NCBI GenBank assembly: GCA_015075645.1
Contig: JABTUF010000003.1
Location: 649,120-713,119, forward strand
Length of the DNA stretch: 64,000 nt
Direction of reading: 5' to 3'
From: Burkholderiales bacterium
Lineage (GTDB): Bacteria; Pseudomonadota; Gammaproteobacteria; Burkholderiales; Casimicrobiaceae
Shown here: one piece after another, positions 34,672-42,965 of the stretch
How the letters are laid out: each line of letters starts with the position of its first letter
Numbering within the stretch: position 1 is the stretch's first letter
Notes under the pieces: generated by a model
What the model saw: only the letters and a program-made list of their open reading frames with translations
Told to the model about the DNA's origin: nothing
The model's database searches: none
Program-made: the position numbers and the translations under genes

Positions 34672-36096
34672 TCAGGACTCCCCGCCGAAGACATCGACGC
34701 CGGTGAACACGCACGCCGGCGACGCGTGCCCGACCCAGATGATCTGCGACGGCTCGCCCTTGCCGCAGTAGGGGGTGCCGAGCACCTGCAGGGTCGAGGC
34801 GTCTCCGACCGCCGCGAGGCTCCGCCAGAACGTCGACGAGATGCCGCGGTAGTTCGGGTTCTTGACGACGCCCGCGAGCATGCCGTCCTCGATCAGCACG
34901 CCGCGCTCGCAGCCGAACTGGAACTTGTTGCGCGAGTCGTCGATCGACCACGACGCGTTGGTCTGCATGTAGACGCCGCGGCCGATGCGCGCGACGAGCG
35001 CCTCGAACGGTTCGCTCCCCGGTTCGAGGTTGAGGTTGGCCATCCGGTCGATCGGCGGGCGGTTCCAGTTGTCGGCGCGCGCGTTCGCCACGCCCGGCAG
35101 TCCGGCGCGCGCCTGCGAGATCGCGCCGCCGAGCGGCCGCTCGAGGATGCCGCGCCGGATCAGGAACGCGCGTTCGGCGCGCGTGCCCTCGTCGTCGTGG
35201 CCGTAGCTCGCGAGTTCCTCCGCCCGCGTCGGATCGAAGGTGACGTTCAGGTGCTCGGAGCCGTAGCGGTAGCTCCCGAACATGTCGGGCGTCACGAAGC
35301 TCGTCCCGGCGAAGTTGCGCTCGTCGCCGAGGATGCGGTCGAGTTCGAGCGGGTGGCCGATCGACTCGTGGATCTGCAGGATCATCTGGTCGGGCGCGAG
35401 CAGTACGTCCATCGTGCCCGACGGGCAGTTCGGCGCGAGCACGAGTTCGAGCGCCTCCTCGGCGATGCGGCGCCCGGCGCCGGCGTAGCCGAAGCGCGCG
35501 AGCACCTCCGGACCGCCCTGCTGGCAGATCCCGCGATAGCCGTGCAGCGTGCGCGTCTGGGTGTCGCCCTCCGCGTGCGCCGACGCGGCGAGCCCCGGCA
35601 GCACGAAGCGGTAGCGCTGCACGAGGTCGCCCCCTTCGCTCGTCACCAGCCGATGCGTCGCGTGCCGCACCTCGATGCTCGCGCTCCAGTCGACGATGCG
35701 CGGGTCGATCGCGGCCGCGGTCGACTCGGCCATCAGGAGGTCGTACCAGTCGGCGATCGCCGGTTCCGGCGCGTCGATCGACGGCGAGGCATAGGATCCG
35801 CCCGGAGCGGGACGCGGCAGCGGCCGGGTGTCGAACAGCGCGCGCGACGCGGTGGCCCGTGCCCAGGCCCGCGCGCGTTCGAGCGCCGCCTCGATGCCCG
35901 CGCGCGACAGGTCGGGCGTGGCCGCGTAGCCGTACCCGCCGTCCGCGTAGACCGTCGCCATCACGCCGCGCTCGTGCGCGCGTTCGAGCGGCAGCGGCAC
36001 GTTCCTGCGGACGGTGCAGGTCGTCGCGACCTGGTCGACGAAGCGCAGCGACCAGTAGTCGGCGTCGATCGAGAGGCGGGGGAGGTCGAGCGGCAT
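34672..36096 (-). CDS. TldD-like metalloprotease of the TldD-TldE family
   Basis: 474 residues. The zinc motif HESIGH (about 241-246, context QIHESIGHPLELDRILGDERNFAGTSF) is intact and a C-terminal family motif is visible at CGKGEPSQIIWVGHASPACVF. It should form the catalytic half of a heterodimer with the product of the next gene. This pair differs from canonical E. coli TldD/PmbA (which are not adjacent), so it may be a distinct subfamily. No precursor peptide gene is visible beside it. Confidence 0.88.
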   Translation of the reverse strand: MPLDLPRLSIDADYWSLRFVDQVATTCTVRRNVPLPLERAHERGVMATVYADGGYGYAATPDLSRAGIEAALERARAWARATASRALFDTRPLPRPAPGGSYASPSIDAPEPAIADWYDLLMAESTAAAIDPRIVDWSASIEVRHATHRLVTSEGGDLVQRYRFVLPGLAASAHAEGDTQTRTLHGYRGICQQGGPEVLARFGYAGAGRRIAEEALELVLAPNCPSGTMDVLLAPDQMILQIHESIGHPLELDRILGDERNFAGTSFVTPDMFGSYRYGSEHLNVTFDPTRAEELASYGHDDEGTRAERAFLIRRGILERPLGGAISQARAGLPGVANARADNWNRPPIDRMANLNLEPGSEPFEALVARIGRGVYMQTNASWSIDDSRNKFQFGCERGVLIEDGMLAGVVKNPNYRGISSTFWRSLAAVGDASTLQVLGTPYCGKGEPSQIIWVGHASPACVFTGVDVFGGES

Positions 36097-36107
36097 GGCG
36101 AAGTTCT

Positions 36108-36291
36108 GGGAAGGGAGAAGGGGAATAACTGGGAAGGGAGAAGAGGGAAGGGGGAAGGGTACAACGCCGACGCGCGCGGATCGGCAAGTACGTGCGGGGT
36201 CAAAGAACCTTCATGGGGGCAGGGACTCACGCATGGCGCCGACTCACCCTTCCCCCTTCTCCCTTCCCCCTTCCCGTCTTCCCCCTTCCCC
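36108..36291. repeat. Inverted purine/pyrimidine tracts (GGGAAGGG repeats)
   Basis: 36108-36163 is almost pure purine, built from units like GGGAAGGGAGAAG; 36246-36291 is its pyrimidine-rich inverse (CCCTTCCCCCTTCTCCC). The arms can pair into a long imperfect hairpin across about 80 bases. The right tract encodes the C terminus of the GNAT protein (EGGRREGGREKGEG) and its stop codon lies at the tract edge. Confidence 0.7.
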
Positions 36292-36768
36292 GAGACGCGC
36301 CAGCGCCTCGCCCGTGACCCGCGCGATCCGCCAGTCCGGCAGGACCGTCGCGCCGAGACGCTGATAGAAGCCGATCGCGGGGGCGTTCCAGTCGAGCACC
36401 GACCACTCGAACCGCCCGCAGCCCCGCTCGACCGCGATCGCCGCGACCGCGCGCAGCAATCGCCCGCCGACCCCGGTGCCCCGGTGCCCGGGCCGGACGT
36501 ACAGGTCCTCCAGCCACACGCCGCGCCGGGCGAGGAAGGTCGAGAAAGTTGTGAAAAACAAGGCGAATCCGACGATTTCCTCACCTGATACTGCAACCAG
36601 CACGTCGGCGGCCGGCCGCGGGCCGAACAGCGCGTCGGAAAGCTCGTCGACCGACCCGGTGCAAAGGTGCTCCAGCCGTTCGTAACGCGCGAGGTCGCCG
36701 ATCAGGCCGTGGATCGTCCCGGCGTCCGATGGACGCGCGGCACGAATCACGATGGGGTCCATCGGCAT
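36244..36768 (-). CDS. GNAT-family N-acetyltransferase
   Basis: 174 residues. The acetyl-CoA pyrophosphate loop is VRPGHRGTGVGGRLL, with WLEDLYV before it and EWSVLDWNAPAIGFYQRLGA after it, the latter typical of diamine/spermidine acetyltransferase-like members. The ATG at 36768 has GGGGAAG 7 bases upstream; GTG at 36771 and ATG at 36762 are alternatives. The last 14 or so residues are Gly/Arg/Glu repeats encoded by the inserted pyrimidine tract and are probably not part of the ancestral fold. Acceptor substrate unknown. Confidence 0.88.
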   Translation of the reverse strand: MPMDPIVIRAARPSDAGTIHGLIGDLARYERLEHLCTGSVDELSDALFGPRPAADVLVAVSGEEIVGFALFFTTFSTFLARRGVWLEDLYVRPGHRGTGVGGRLLRAVAAIAVERGCGRFEWSVLDWNAPAIGFYQRLGATVLPDWRIARVTGEALARLGEGGRREGGREKGEG

Positions 36769-37001
36769 CACGCCGCTTCCCCTTCGGTTCCTCTCCCTTG
36801 GGGGGCGACCGCCGAAAAATCAGCGGGTTGCGGGCCGGAGAGCGGCACGGTTGGCAGAATTGCAACATTTCACCGGCCGCAGTGTAGCAATCCCCCCGGT
36901 TTCGTTGCCCCGCCGTTTGACGGTCGAGTACAGTCAGGGCACGTGGCGCGTCATGGGCAGCTTGCCCGGGCGCGGCACTTCACAAAACTCTGGGGGTTTC
37001 C

Positions 37002-39806
37002 ATGGCTTTTCAACGCAGAAAGGTTGCGGCCGCGCTCGCCTACCTCGCGAGCGTCGGTACGGTGGCGTCACTGCTGACCGCGGTGCCAGCCTACGCACAG
37101 GACATGCGGGTCGAAGTCACCGGTTCGTCGATCCGTCGGGTCGACGCGGAAGGATCGCTGCCGATCACCGTCGTCACGCGGGAGGAGATCAAGACGCTGG
37201 GCGTTACCTCGACCGAACAGCTCGTCGCGACGCTGCCGTTCGTCGACTCGCTCGGCGGTCTCAACATGGCGAGCGGCGCGGGCCTCTCGACCTACGGTCA
37301 ATCGTCGGTGTCGCTGCGCGGCCTGGGCTCGACCCGGACGTTGGTGCTGGTGAACGGCCGGCGAATCGCCGGCTTCTCGGCTGACGACGGCTCGGTCAAT
37401 GTCAACTCGATTCCGATCGCGGCGATCGAGCGCGTCGAAGTGCTGCGTGACGGCGCTTCCGCGGTCTACGGGTCGGACGCGATCGCCGGCGTGATCAACT
37501 TCATCCTGCGCAAGGACTACAAGGGCGTCGAGGTCGGCGGCCAGTACGGCCAGTCGACGCGCAGCGGCAGCGCGACCGGCTGGGATGCCTACATCATCGG
37601 CGGCTTCGGCGACCTCGCGAAGGACAAGTTCAACGTGACGGCGTCGCTCGCCTACGCCAAGCAGGACGCGCTGTTCGGCAAGGACCGCGACTTCGCATCC
37701 GTCGGCACGGTGCTGCCGTACTTCGTCAGCGGTGCGACCGGGCAGGGCAACATCGAAGGCGGATGGAACCTCGGCACCGGGTCGGTCGCGAACGGCAACT
37801 GGGTGCCGGGCACCCGCCAGCCGGGCTTCGGCACCTCCCCGGGATCCGGCTACGGCAACCCGCTCGCAGCGACCAACAACTGCGAAGCCGTCAACATGCG
37901 GCTCAACCCGACGAACACGTCGAAGGGCACGCCGTACTGCAACTACGACACCGCGCCGTTCGTCGGCCTGATCCCGGAGACCGAGCGCTGGAACGGCAGC
38001 GTCAACTTCACCTGGCAGATCACCAAGGACGTCCAGTTCTTCGCCGAGGGCATGTACTCGGAGCAGGAGAGCATCCAGACGATCCAGGGCTCGCCGGTCC
38101 GCTGGTCGTTCAACCAGACCAACAGCCTGTTCGACCAACTGGGCATCGACTCGGCGCTCGTCATCAAGCCGACCAACCCGAACTACCAGCTCGCGGCGGA
38201 CTACCTGACCGCGCAGGGTTACGGCGCACTGGTCGGACAGCCGCTCGCCATCACCTCGCGCGTGCAGGACTTCGGCGGCCGGCAGACGACCGACAAGGCC
38301 GAACAGTGGCGCGCGCTCGCAGGCCTGCGCGGGACGTTCAGGAACCAGGACTGGGAACTCGCGTACTACCACAACGAGAACGAGGTCAAGGGCCAGACCA
38401 CCGGCGGATACTTCTCGCTGTCCCAGTACGGGAACGTCATCAATTCGCGCGACGACTGGAATCCCTGGTCGCTGACGCAGACGCCCGAGTTCAACGCAGC
38501 GATCGCTTCGGCCAACTACCTCGGGCCGACGCTCAACGCGAAGAGCAAGAGCGACACGGTCGACGGCAAGATCACCGGCGAGGTCTACCAGTTGCCGGCC
38601 GGACCGCTCACCTACGCGCTGGGCTTCAACTGGGTCGACCAGTCGATCCAGCTCAACCCGGCGCCGGCGCAGTTCACCGGCGACATCGCGGGCTTGGGGG
38701 GCGCGACCGTCAACCTCGACCAGAGCCGCGACATTCTCGCGTTCTACGGTGAGTTGAACGTCCCGATCGTCCGCGGCTCGAAGGCGGGTGACCTCGAGGC
38801 GTCGCTCGCGATCCGCAACGACGACTACAGCGACTTCGGCAACACGACCAACTACTACGTGTCGGCCCGTTGGCAGCCGACCAAGTGGCTGCTCACGCGG
38901 GTCGCGTACGGCACCGGTTTCCGTGCCCCGACGCTCTCCGACCTGTACTACCCGGTGGTGCTGGGCTCGTCCGCGCAGTTCAACGACCCGGTGACGGGTG
39001 AATCCGACCTGCAGGTCAACGAGTACACCGGCGGCAACGCGGAGCTCCAGCCCGAGGAGTCGAAGCAGTGGTCGCTCGGCGTGGTGCTGCAGCCGGTCAA
39101 GCAGTTCTCGTTCGGCGTCGACTGGTTCCAGATCAAGCTCGAGGACATCATCGCCACACCGTCGACGCAGGAAGTGGTGTCGGGCAACGCGACCGGCAAC
39201 CCGGCCTATGCCAACTCGGTGGTCCGCGATGCCGACGGCAACATCCTGACGGTGAACTCGCAGACGGTGAACACCGGCGACGCCACGGTCCAGGGCTACG
39301 ACATCTCGATGACCTACCGCGACACGTTCAAGTGGGGCACGCCGAGCGTGAGCCTGCTCGGCACCTACATGCAGAAGTTCGACCAGATGAGCCCGGGCGG
39401 CGTCCTGTCGCACAAGGTCGGGACCATCGTCGACGGCGACTGCAACCCGGTGCTCGATTCGGATACCGGCGGCGTGATCCCGCGCTGGAAGCACCAGTTG
39501 CAGTTCGGCTACGAGTACGGCCAGTGGGCGGCGTTCCTGACGCAGAACTACTACCGCAGCTACCAGATGGGCTGCGATCTCGACGGCAACCACCGCGAGA
39601 CCGGCAACCAGCAGATCTGGGACCTGCAGGTCGCGTGGACGGGCGTGAAGAACCTGCGCGTCGCGGCCGGCGTCAAGAATCTGTTCGACGAGGATCCGCC
39701 GATCTTCATCCCGGTGTCGAACCAGTTCCAGAGCGGCTACGACGCGGCGATGTACGACCCGCGCGCCCGGTTCTGGTACGTGCAGGCGAGCTACAAGTTC
39801 TGGTGA
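37002..39806 (+). CDS. TonB-dependent outer-membrane receptor
   Basis: 934 residues with a signal peptide (cleavage near AYA-Q), a plug domain at about 45-170 (VEVTGSSIRRVDAEGSLPITVVTREEI, RGLGSTRTLVLVNGRRI, IERVEVLRDGASAVYGSDAIAGVINFI) and a large beta-barrel ending in aromatic FWYVQASYKFW. No N-terminal signalling domain precedes the plug. The class with GSSIRR and a barrel over 700 residues is often used for oligosaccharide, peptide or other complex ligands rather than simple siderophores, but the ligand is not readable. The ribosome site is a GGGGG run. The ExbB/ExbD/TonB genes lie about 1.4 kb downstream. Confidence 0.93.
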   Translation: MAFQRRKVAAALAYLASVGTVASLLTAVPAYAQDMRVEVTGSSIRRVDAEGSLPITVVTREEIKTLGVTSTEQLVATLPFVDSLGGLNMASGAGLSTYGQSSVSLRGLGSTRTLVLVNGRRIAGFSADDGSVNVNSIPIAAIERVEVLRDGASAVYGSDAIAGVINFILRKDYKGVEVGGQYGQSTRSGSATGWDAYIIGGFGDLAKDKFNVTASLAYAKQDALFGKDRDFASVGTVLPYFVSGATGQGNIEGGWNLGTGSVANGNWVPGTRQPGFGTSPGSGYGNPLAATNNCEAVNMRLNPTNTSKGTPYCNYDTAPFVGLIPETERWNGSVNFTWQITKDVQFFAEGMYSEQESIQTIQGSPVRWSFNQTNSLFDQLGIDSALVIKPTNPNYQLAADYLTAQGYGALVGQPLAITSRVQDFGGRQTTDKAEQWRALAGLRGTFRNQDWELAYYHNENEVKGQTTGGYFSLSQYGNVINSRDDWNPWSLTQTPEFNAAIASANYLGPTLNAKSKSDTVDGKITGEVYQLPAGPLTYALGFNWVDQSIQLNPAPAQFTGDIAGLGGATVNLDQSRDILAFYGELNVPIVRGSKAGDLEASLAIRNDDYSDFGNTTNYYVSARWQPTKWLLTRVAYGTGFRAPTLSDLYYPVVLGSSAQFNDPVTGESDLQVNEYTGGNAELQPEESKQWSLGVVLQPVKQFSFGVDWFQIKLEDIIATPSTQEVVSGNATGNPAYANSVVRDADGNILTVNSQTVNTGDATVQGYDISMTYRDTFKWGTPSVSLLGTYMQKFDQMSPGGVLSHKVGTIVDGDCNPVLDSDTGGVIPRWKHQLQFGYEYGQWAAFLTQNYYRSYQMGCDLDGNHRETGNQQIWDLQVAWTGVKNLRVAAGVKNLFDEDPPIFIPVSNQFQSGYDAAMYDPRARFWYVQASYKFW

Positions 39807-39855
39807 TCGCGGTCCGTGCCCGGCGATCCCGGGCACCGGATCCGCCGGCAGCATC

Positions 39856-39883
39856 GGGGGCGCTTCGGCGCCCCCGTTCTTTT
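39856..39883 (+). terminator. Rho-independent terminator after the TonB-dependent receptor
   Basis: Stem GGGGGCGC/GCGCCCCC with a TTCG tetraloop followed by GTTCTTTT. The clearest intrinsic terminator in the window. Confidence 0.88.
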
Positions 39884-39893
39884 GGGCGGGCTT

Positions 39894-40241
39894 GTGGGTC
39901 GGGCTTCAGTAACCGACGGGGGGATGCAAACTGCCGTGGGTCGGGCTTCAGCCCGACGGTTTGGGCTTCAGCCCGACGGGGTCTGTGCCGATGCGATCGA
40001 AAAGCGGAAAGCGAAAAGCGTCGGCCTGAAGGCCGACCCACCAGGCCGACCCACAACCCCTCCGCTGTGGGTCGGGCTTCAGCCCGACGAGGTGCCGCAT
40101 CCTCGCTGTGGGTCGGGCTTCAGCCCGACAGCCTGGGCGTCAGCCCGATGGGGTCGGTGCCGATGCGATCGAAATGCGGAAAGCGGAAAGCGTCGGCCTG
40201 AAGGCCGACCCACAGGGCCGACCCACAGGGCCGACCCACGG
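39894..40241. repeat. REP/REPIN array downstream of the receptor gene
   Basis: At least four direct units with core GTCGGGCTTCAGCCCGAC (39936-39959, 40067-40089, 40108-40129 and a degenerate first unit at 39894) and two inverted units (40019-40041, 40191-40213), plus partial copies. Before each inverted unit lies a conserved spacer of about 35 bases beginning GTGCCGATGCGATCGAAA. Direct unit, spacer and inverted unit form the hairpin doublet of a REPIN. The same unit and spacer occur at 24293-24364. No protein is encoded; the open frames here are repeat artefacts. Confidence 0.85.
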
Positions 40242-40244
40242 CAA

Positions 40245-40724
40245 TCAGCGGACCAGCGGGAACGTGTTGGCGACTTCGTAGTGATAGGCCGCCTGGATCT
40301 TGTTCTCGATCTGAAGATAGCGGATCGCCTTGCGGCCGGGCAGCGCCTTCACCGACGCCGAGTACATCGACTTGCGGGCGCGCGTCTGGGCATCCTCGAC
40401 CTCGGTGAGATCCTTCGCGAGCGCCTTCGCGTAGGTGTCGCTAACCGGGCGGCCCGACATCACGACATCCTCGAACAGCCGTGAATACTGCCGGTTGCTG
40501 GCGTCGAGCTTGCGCTGGTAGGCGTCGTACACCGGCCAGAACTTCTTCGCCTCGGCGTCGGTGAGCGCGAGCGCGGAAGCGACGTAGGCGCGCTTCGCCT
40601 CGGGCGTCTTCGTCTGTCCGACGAGCGCCTTCAAGTCGGCCGCGGGATCGGAGCCTTGCGCTCCGGCAGCAGGCGCGAATGCGAAGGCGAGCGAGAGCAG
40701 GGCGGCGGCGAGCGGGCGATACAT
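40245..40724 (-). CDS. Small exported helical protein (Spy/CpxP-like by appearance)
   Basis: 159 residues with a signal peptide (MYRPLAAALLSLAFAFAPAAGA-Q) and GAGGAAACC ribosome site. The mature protein is helical: LTDAEAKKFWPVYDAYQRKLDASNRQYSRLFEDVV. The LTDxEAxxFWPxYxxY pattern recalls exported helical proteins loosely related to Spy/CpxP; a function cannot be assigned. It stands alone on the minus strand between the REP array and the exb operon. Confidence 0.7.
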   Translation of the reverse strand: MYRPLAAALLSLAFAFAPAAGAQGSDPAADLKALVGQTKTPEAKRAYVASALALTDAEAKKFWPVYDAYQRKLDASNRQYSRLFEDVVMSGRPVSDTYAKALAKDLTEVEDAQTRARKSMYSASVKALPGRKAIRYLQIENKIQAAYHYEVANTFPLVR

Positions 40725-41182
40725 GCGTGGTTTCCTCGGGAGGGTTGAGGACGCCCGGTGCGGCCGGCGTCGAGGGCGTCCTTTTACCACCAATTGCGCC
40801 TCCGGTCGTCGGTCCGATCGCCATTCCCGGCCGGCGAGCCGGCAATCCGAACCTTTGCTCTAATCCGGTGCTGGACTTTTCACCGGCTTGGAGGCACCAT
40901 AGCGCGCCTTTTTGACGGCCCCGGGCCCCGCGAAGTTGCGGGGCCGATGCTTTGATGCACGGCCGGAGTCGCGCAGCGCGGTCGGACTGCGCGGGTGGAC
41001 GGCCTGCCCGGGGACGGCAGAGTTCGAGTGAGGTCGACGACAGCACGATTCACCCTTCCGGAGACGCCCGGAGCCCGCCCGCCCACCAGCGGCCGGGACG
41101 AGCACCCCGATGGCGCGACCCGCGCCCCGCGGCGGCATCCCCGGTCCCTTCGATCCGAACGGAACCCCAGTCTGGAGACACC
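40725..41182. other. 458-base non-coding region upstream of exbB
   Basis: No gene seen. It must contain the promoters of the divergent genes at 40724 and 41183. Two hairpins stand out: AGGACGCCC/GGGCGTCCT at 40748-40782, followed by TTTT on the plus strand, and GGCCCCGC/GCGGGGCC at 40924-40945. I see no Fur-box-like 19-base AT-rich palindrome, so iron control of the exb operon is not evident. Confidence 0.55.
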
Positions 41183-42034
41183 ATGTTGAAGATCACCCGT
41201 TGGGCCGCCTTGGCCGTGGCCTTGCTCATGGGCGTGACGCCCGTGGCCCCCGTCGCGTTCGCGCAGACCCCGTCCGGAGCCCCCGCGGCGGCGCCCGCCG
41301 CGGATGCCGCCGCGCCCGCGCCTGCCGCCGCGCCGAAGGCCCCGGCCCGCGCCACCGAGGTGGTCGACAACCCCTATGGCCTCGAGACGCTCTGGCGCGC
41401 CTCCGACATGGTCACGAAGGCGACGCTCTTGATCCTCGTGCTGATGTCGATGGGCACCTGGTACATCATCATCACCAAGATCTACGAGCAGTCGCGCGTC
41501 ATCCGCGCCGCGAAGAAGGCGGACAAGGAATTCTGGAACGCGCCGACGGTCAAGCAGGGGGCGGACCGCCTGAAGGGCGGCAGCCCGTTCCGCTTCATCG
41601 CCGAATCCGGCCTCGAAGCCTCCGAGAAGCACACCGGGATGCTCGAGGCGGTCAACATGAACGACTGGATCACCATGTCGATCCAGCGCGCGATCGAGAA
41701 CGTGCAGAGCCGCATGCAGGACGGACTCGCGTTCCTCGCGACCGTGGGCTCGACCGCTCCGTTCATCGGCCTGTTCGGCACCGTGTGGGGCATCTACCAC
41801 GCGCTGACCGCGATCGGCATCGCCGGCCAGGCGTCGATCGACAAGGTCGCCGGTCCGGTGGGCGAGGCGCTGATCATGACGGCGATCGGCCTCGCGGTCG
41901 CGGTGCCCGCGGTGCTCGGCTACAACTGGCTCATCCGCCGCAACAAGTCCGCGATGGAGCGGGTGCGCGCGTTCGGCGCGGACCTCCACGCGGTGCTGCT
42001 GTCGGCCCCGAAGCCCACGCACGCGCGGGGCTAG
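41183..42034 (+). CDS. exbB: ExbB (MotA/TolQ/ExbB proton channel) with N-terminal Ala/Pro extension
   Basis: 283 residues. A cleavable-looking signal (MLKITRWAALAVALLMGVTPVAPVAFA-Q) and an Ala/Pro-rich segment (about 28-58) precede the usual three-helix ExbB core; family motifs FLATVGSTAPFIGLFGTVWGIYHAL and PVGEALIMTAIGLAVAVPAVLGYNWL are intact. With ExbD it converts proton motive force into energy for TonB. First gene of a four-gene operon, 4 bases before the first exbD. Confidence 0.92.
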   Translation: MLKITRWAALAVALLMGVTPVAPVAFAQTPSGAPAAAPAADAAAPAPAAAPKAPARATEVVDNPYGLETLWRASDMVTKATLLILVLMSMGTWYIIITKIYEQSRVIRAAKKADKEFWNAPTVKQGADRLKGGSPFRFIAESGLEASEKHTGMLEAVNMNDWITMSIQRAIENVQSRMQDGLAFLATVGSTAPFIGLFGTVWGIYHALTAIGIAGQASIDKVAGPVGEALIMTAIGLAVAVPAVLGYNWLIRRNKSAMERVRAFGADLHAVLLSAPKPTHARG

Positions 42035-42038
42035 CGCC

Positions 42039-42470
42039 ATGTCGATGAACGTCGGTTCGCCCGACGGGGAAGAAGACGAAGTCGTCTCGGCGATCAACAC
42101 GACGCCGCTGGTCGACGTGATGCTGGTGCTCCTGATCATCTTCCTGATCACGATCCCGGTCGTCACCACGTCGATCCCCGTCCAGTTGCCGAAGGAGATC
42201 AACGAGGTCCGCGAGACCAAGCCCGAGAACATCACGCTCTCGGTCGACGTCGGCGGGCGCATCTACTGGAACGACCTGCGCATCGCGTCCACGCCCGCGC
42301 TGATCGAGCGGCTGAAGAAGGTCGCGGTGCTGAACCCGCAGCCCGAGGTCCAGATCCGCGGCGACGGCGGCGCGAACTACGACGCGGTCGGCCGCATCAT
42401 CTACGCGGTCCAGCGCGCCGGCATCGCGAAGGTCGGTTTCATCACCGAGCCGCCCGCGCGCGGCGGCTGA
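42039..42470 (+). CDS. exbD: ExbD biopolymer transport protein, paralogue 1
   Basis: 143 residues: one N-terminal transmembrane helix after the motif INTTPLVDVMLVLLIIFLIT, whose aspartate is the proton-carrying residue, then a periplasmic domain (VDVGGRIYWNDLRI...). It is followed by a second, diverged exbD. Confidence 0.93.
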   Translation: MSMNVGSPDGEEDEVVSAINTTPLVDVMLVLLIIFLITIPVVTTSIPVQLPKEINEVRETKPENITLSVDVGGRIYWNDLRIASTPALIERLKKVAVLNPQPEVQIRGDGGANYDAVGRIIYAVQRAGIAKVGFITEPPARGG

Positions 42471-42491
42471 CCGGCGAGCGAGGAACCCACG

Positions 42492-42920
42492 ATGGCCATG
42501 AACGTCGGCACGGGAAGCTCGGGCGACCCGGATGTCATGATCGACATCAACACCACGCCGCTGATCGACGTGATGCTGGTGCTGCTCGTGATGCTCATCA
42601 TCACCCTTCCGATCCAGCTCCATTCGGTCAACCTGAACATGCCGGTCGGCACGCCGCCTCCGCAGCTCGTGAAGCCGGACGTGCTCAAGATCGACATCGA
42701 CAAGGACAGCCGCATCTACTGGAACGGCGAGGTCCTGCCGGACCGCGCGACGCTCGAGCAGAAGCTCGCGGAGGCCGCGGCGCTCCCGGTGCAGCCGGAA
42801 GTCCACCTGCGTCCCGACAAGGGCTCGAAGTACGCGCAGACGGCCGCGGTGCTCGCCTCCGCCCAGCGTCTCGGTCTCACGAAGATCGGGATCATCGGCA
42901 GCGAGCAGTTCATCGAATAG
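42492..42920 (+). CDS. exbD: ExbD biopolymer transport protein, paralogue 2
   Basis: 142 residues with the same layout: INTTPLIDVMLVLLVMLIIT helix with the conserved aspartate, then periplasmic IDIDKDSRIYWNGEVLP. Clearly paralogous to the preceding gene. Double exbD genes are known in Xanthomonas-type TonB systems, where the second copy serves only some substrates. Confidence 0.92.
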   Translation: MAMNVGTGSSGDPDVMIDINTTPLIDVMLVLLVMLIITLPIQLHSVNLNMPVGTPPPQLVKPDVLKIDIDKDSRIYWNGEVLPDRATLEQKLAEAAALPVQPEVHLRPDKGSKYAQTAAVLASAQRLGLTKIGIIGSEQFIE

Positions 42921-42965
42921 CGAGGTCCGCGGGGCGCGATCCGCCCCGCGGACACGGAGTCACGC

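Noticed and set aside
33327..36096. RiPP biosynthesis locus based on the TldD/TldE pair
   Set aside because: No precursor peptide, modification enzyme or dedicated exporter is visible next to the pair; a general proteolysis role is as likely.
39894..40241. Possible CRISPR array
   Set aside because: Units alternate in orientation, spacing is irregular, spacers are themselves repeated and no cas genes are present.
39816..40484. Open frame through the REP array with WVGLQPD-type repeats
   Set aside because: It is a translation of the REP palindromes and their spacers, not a conserved protein.
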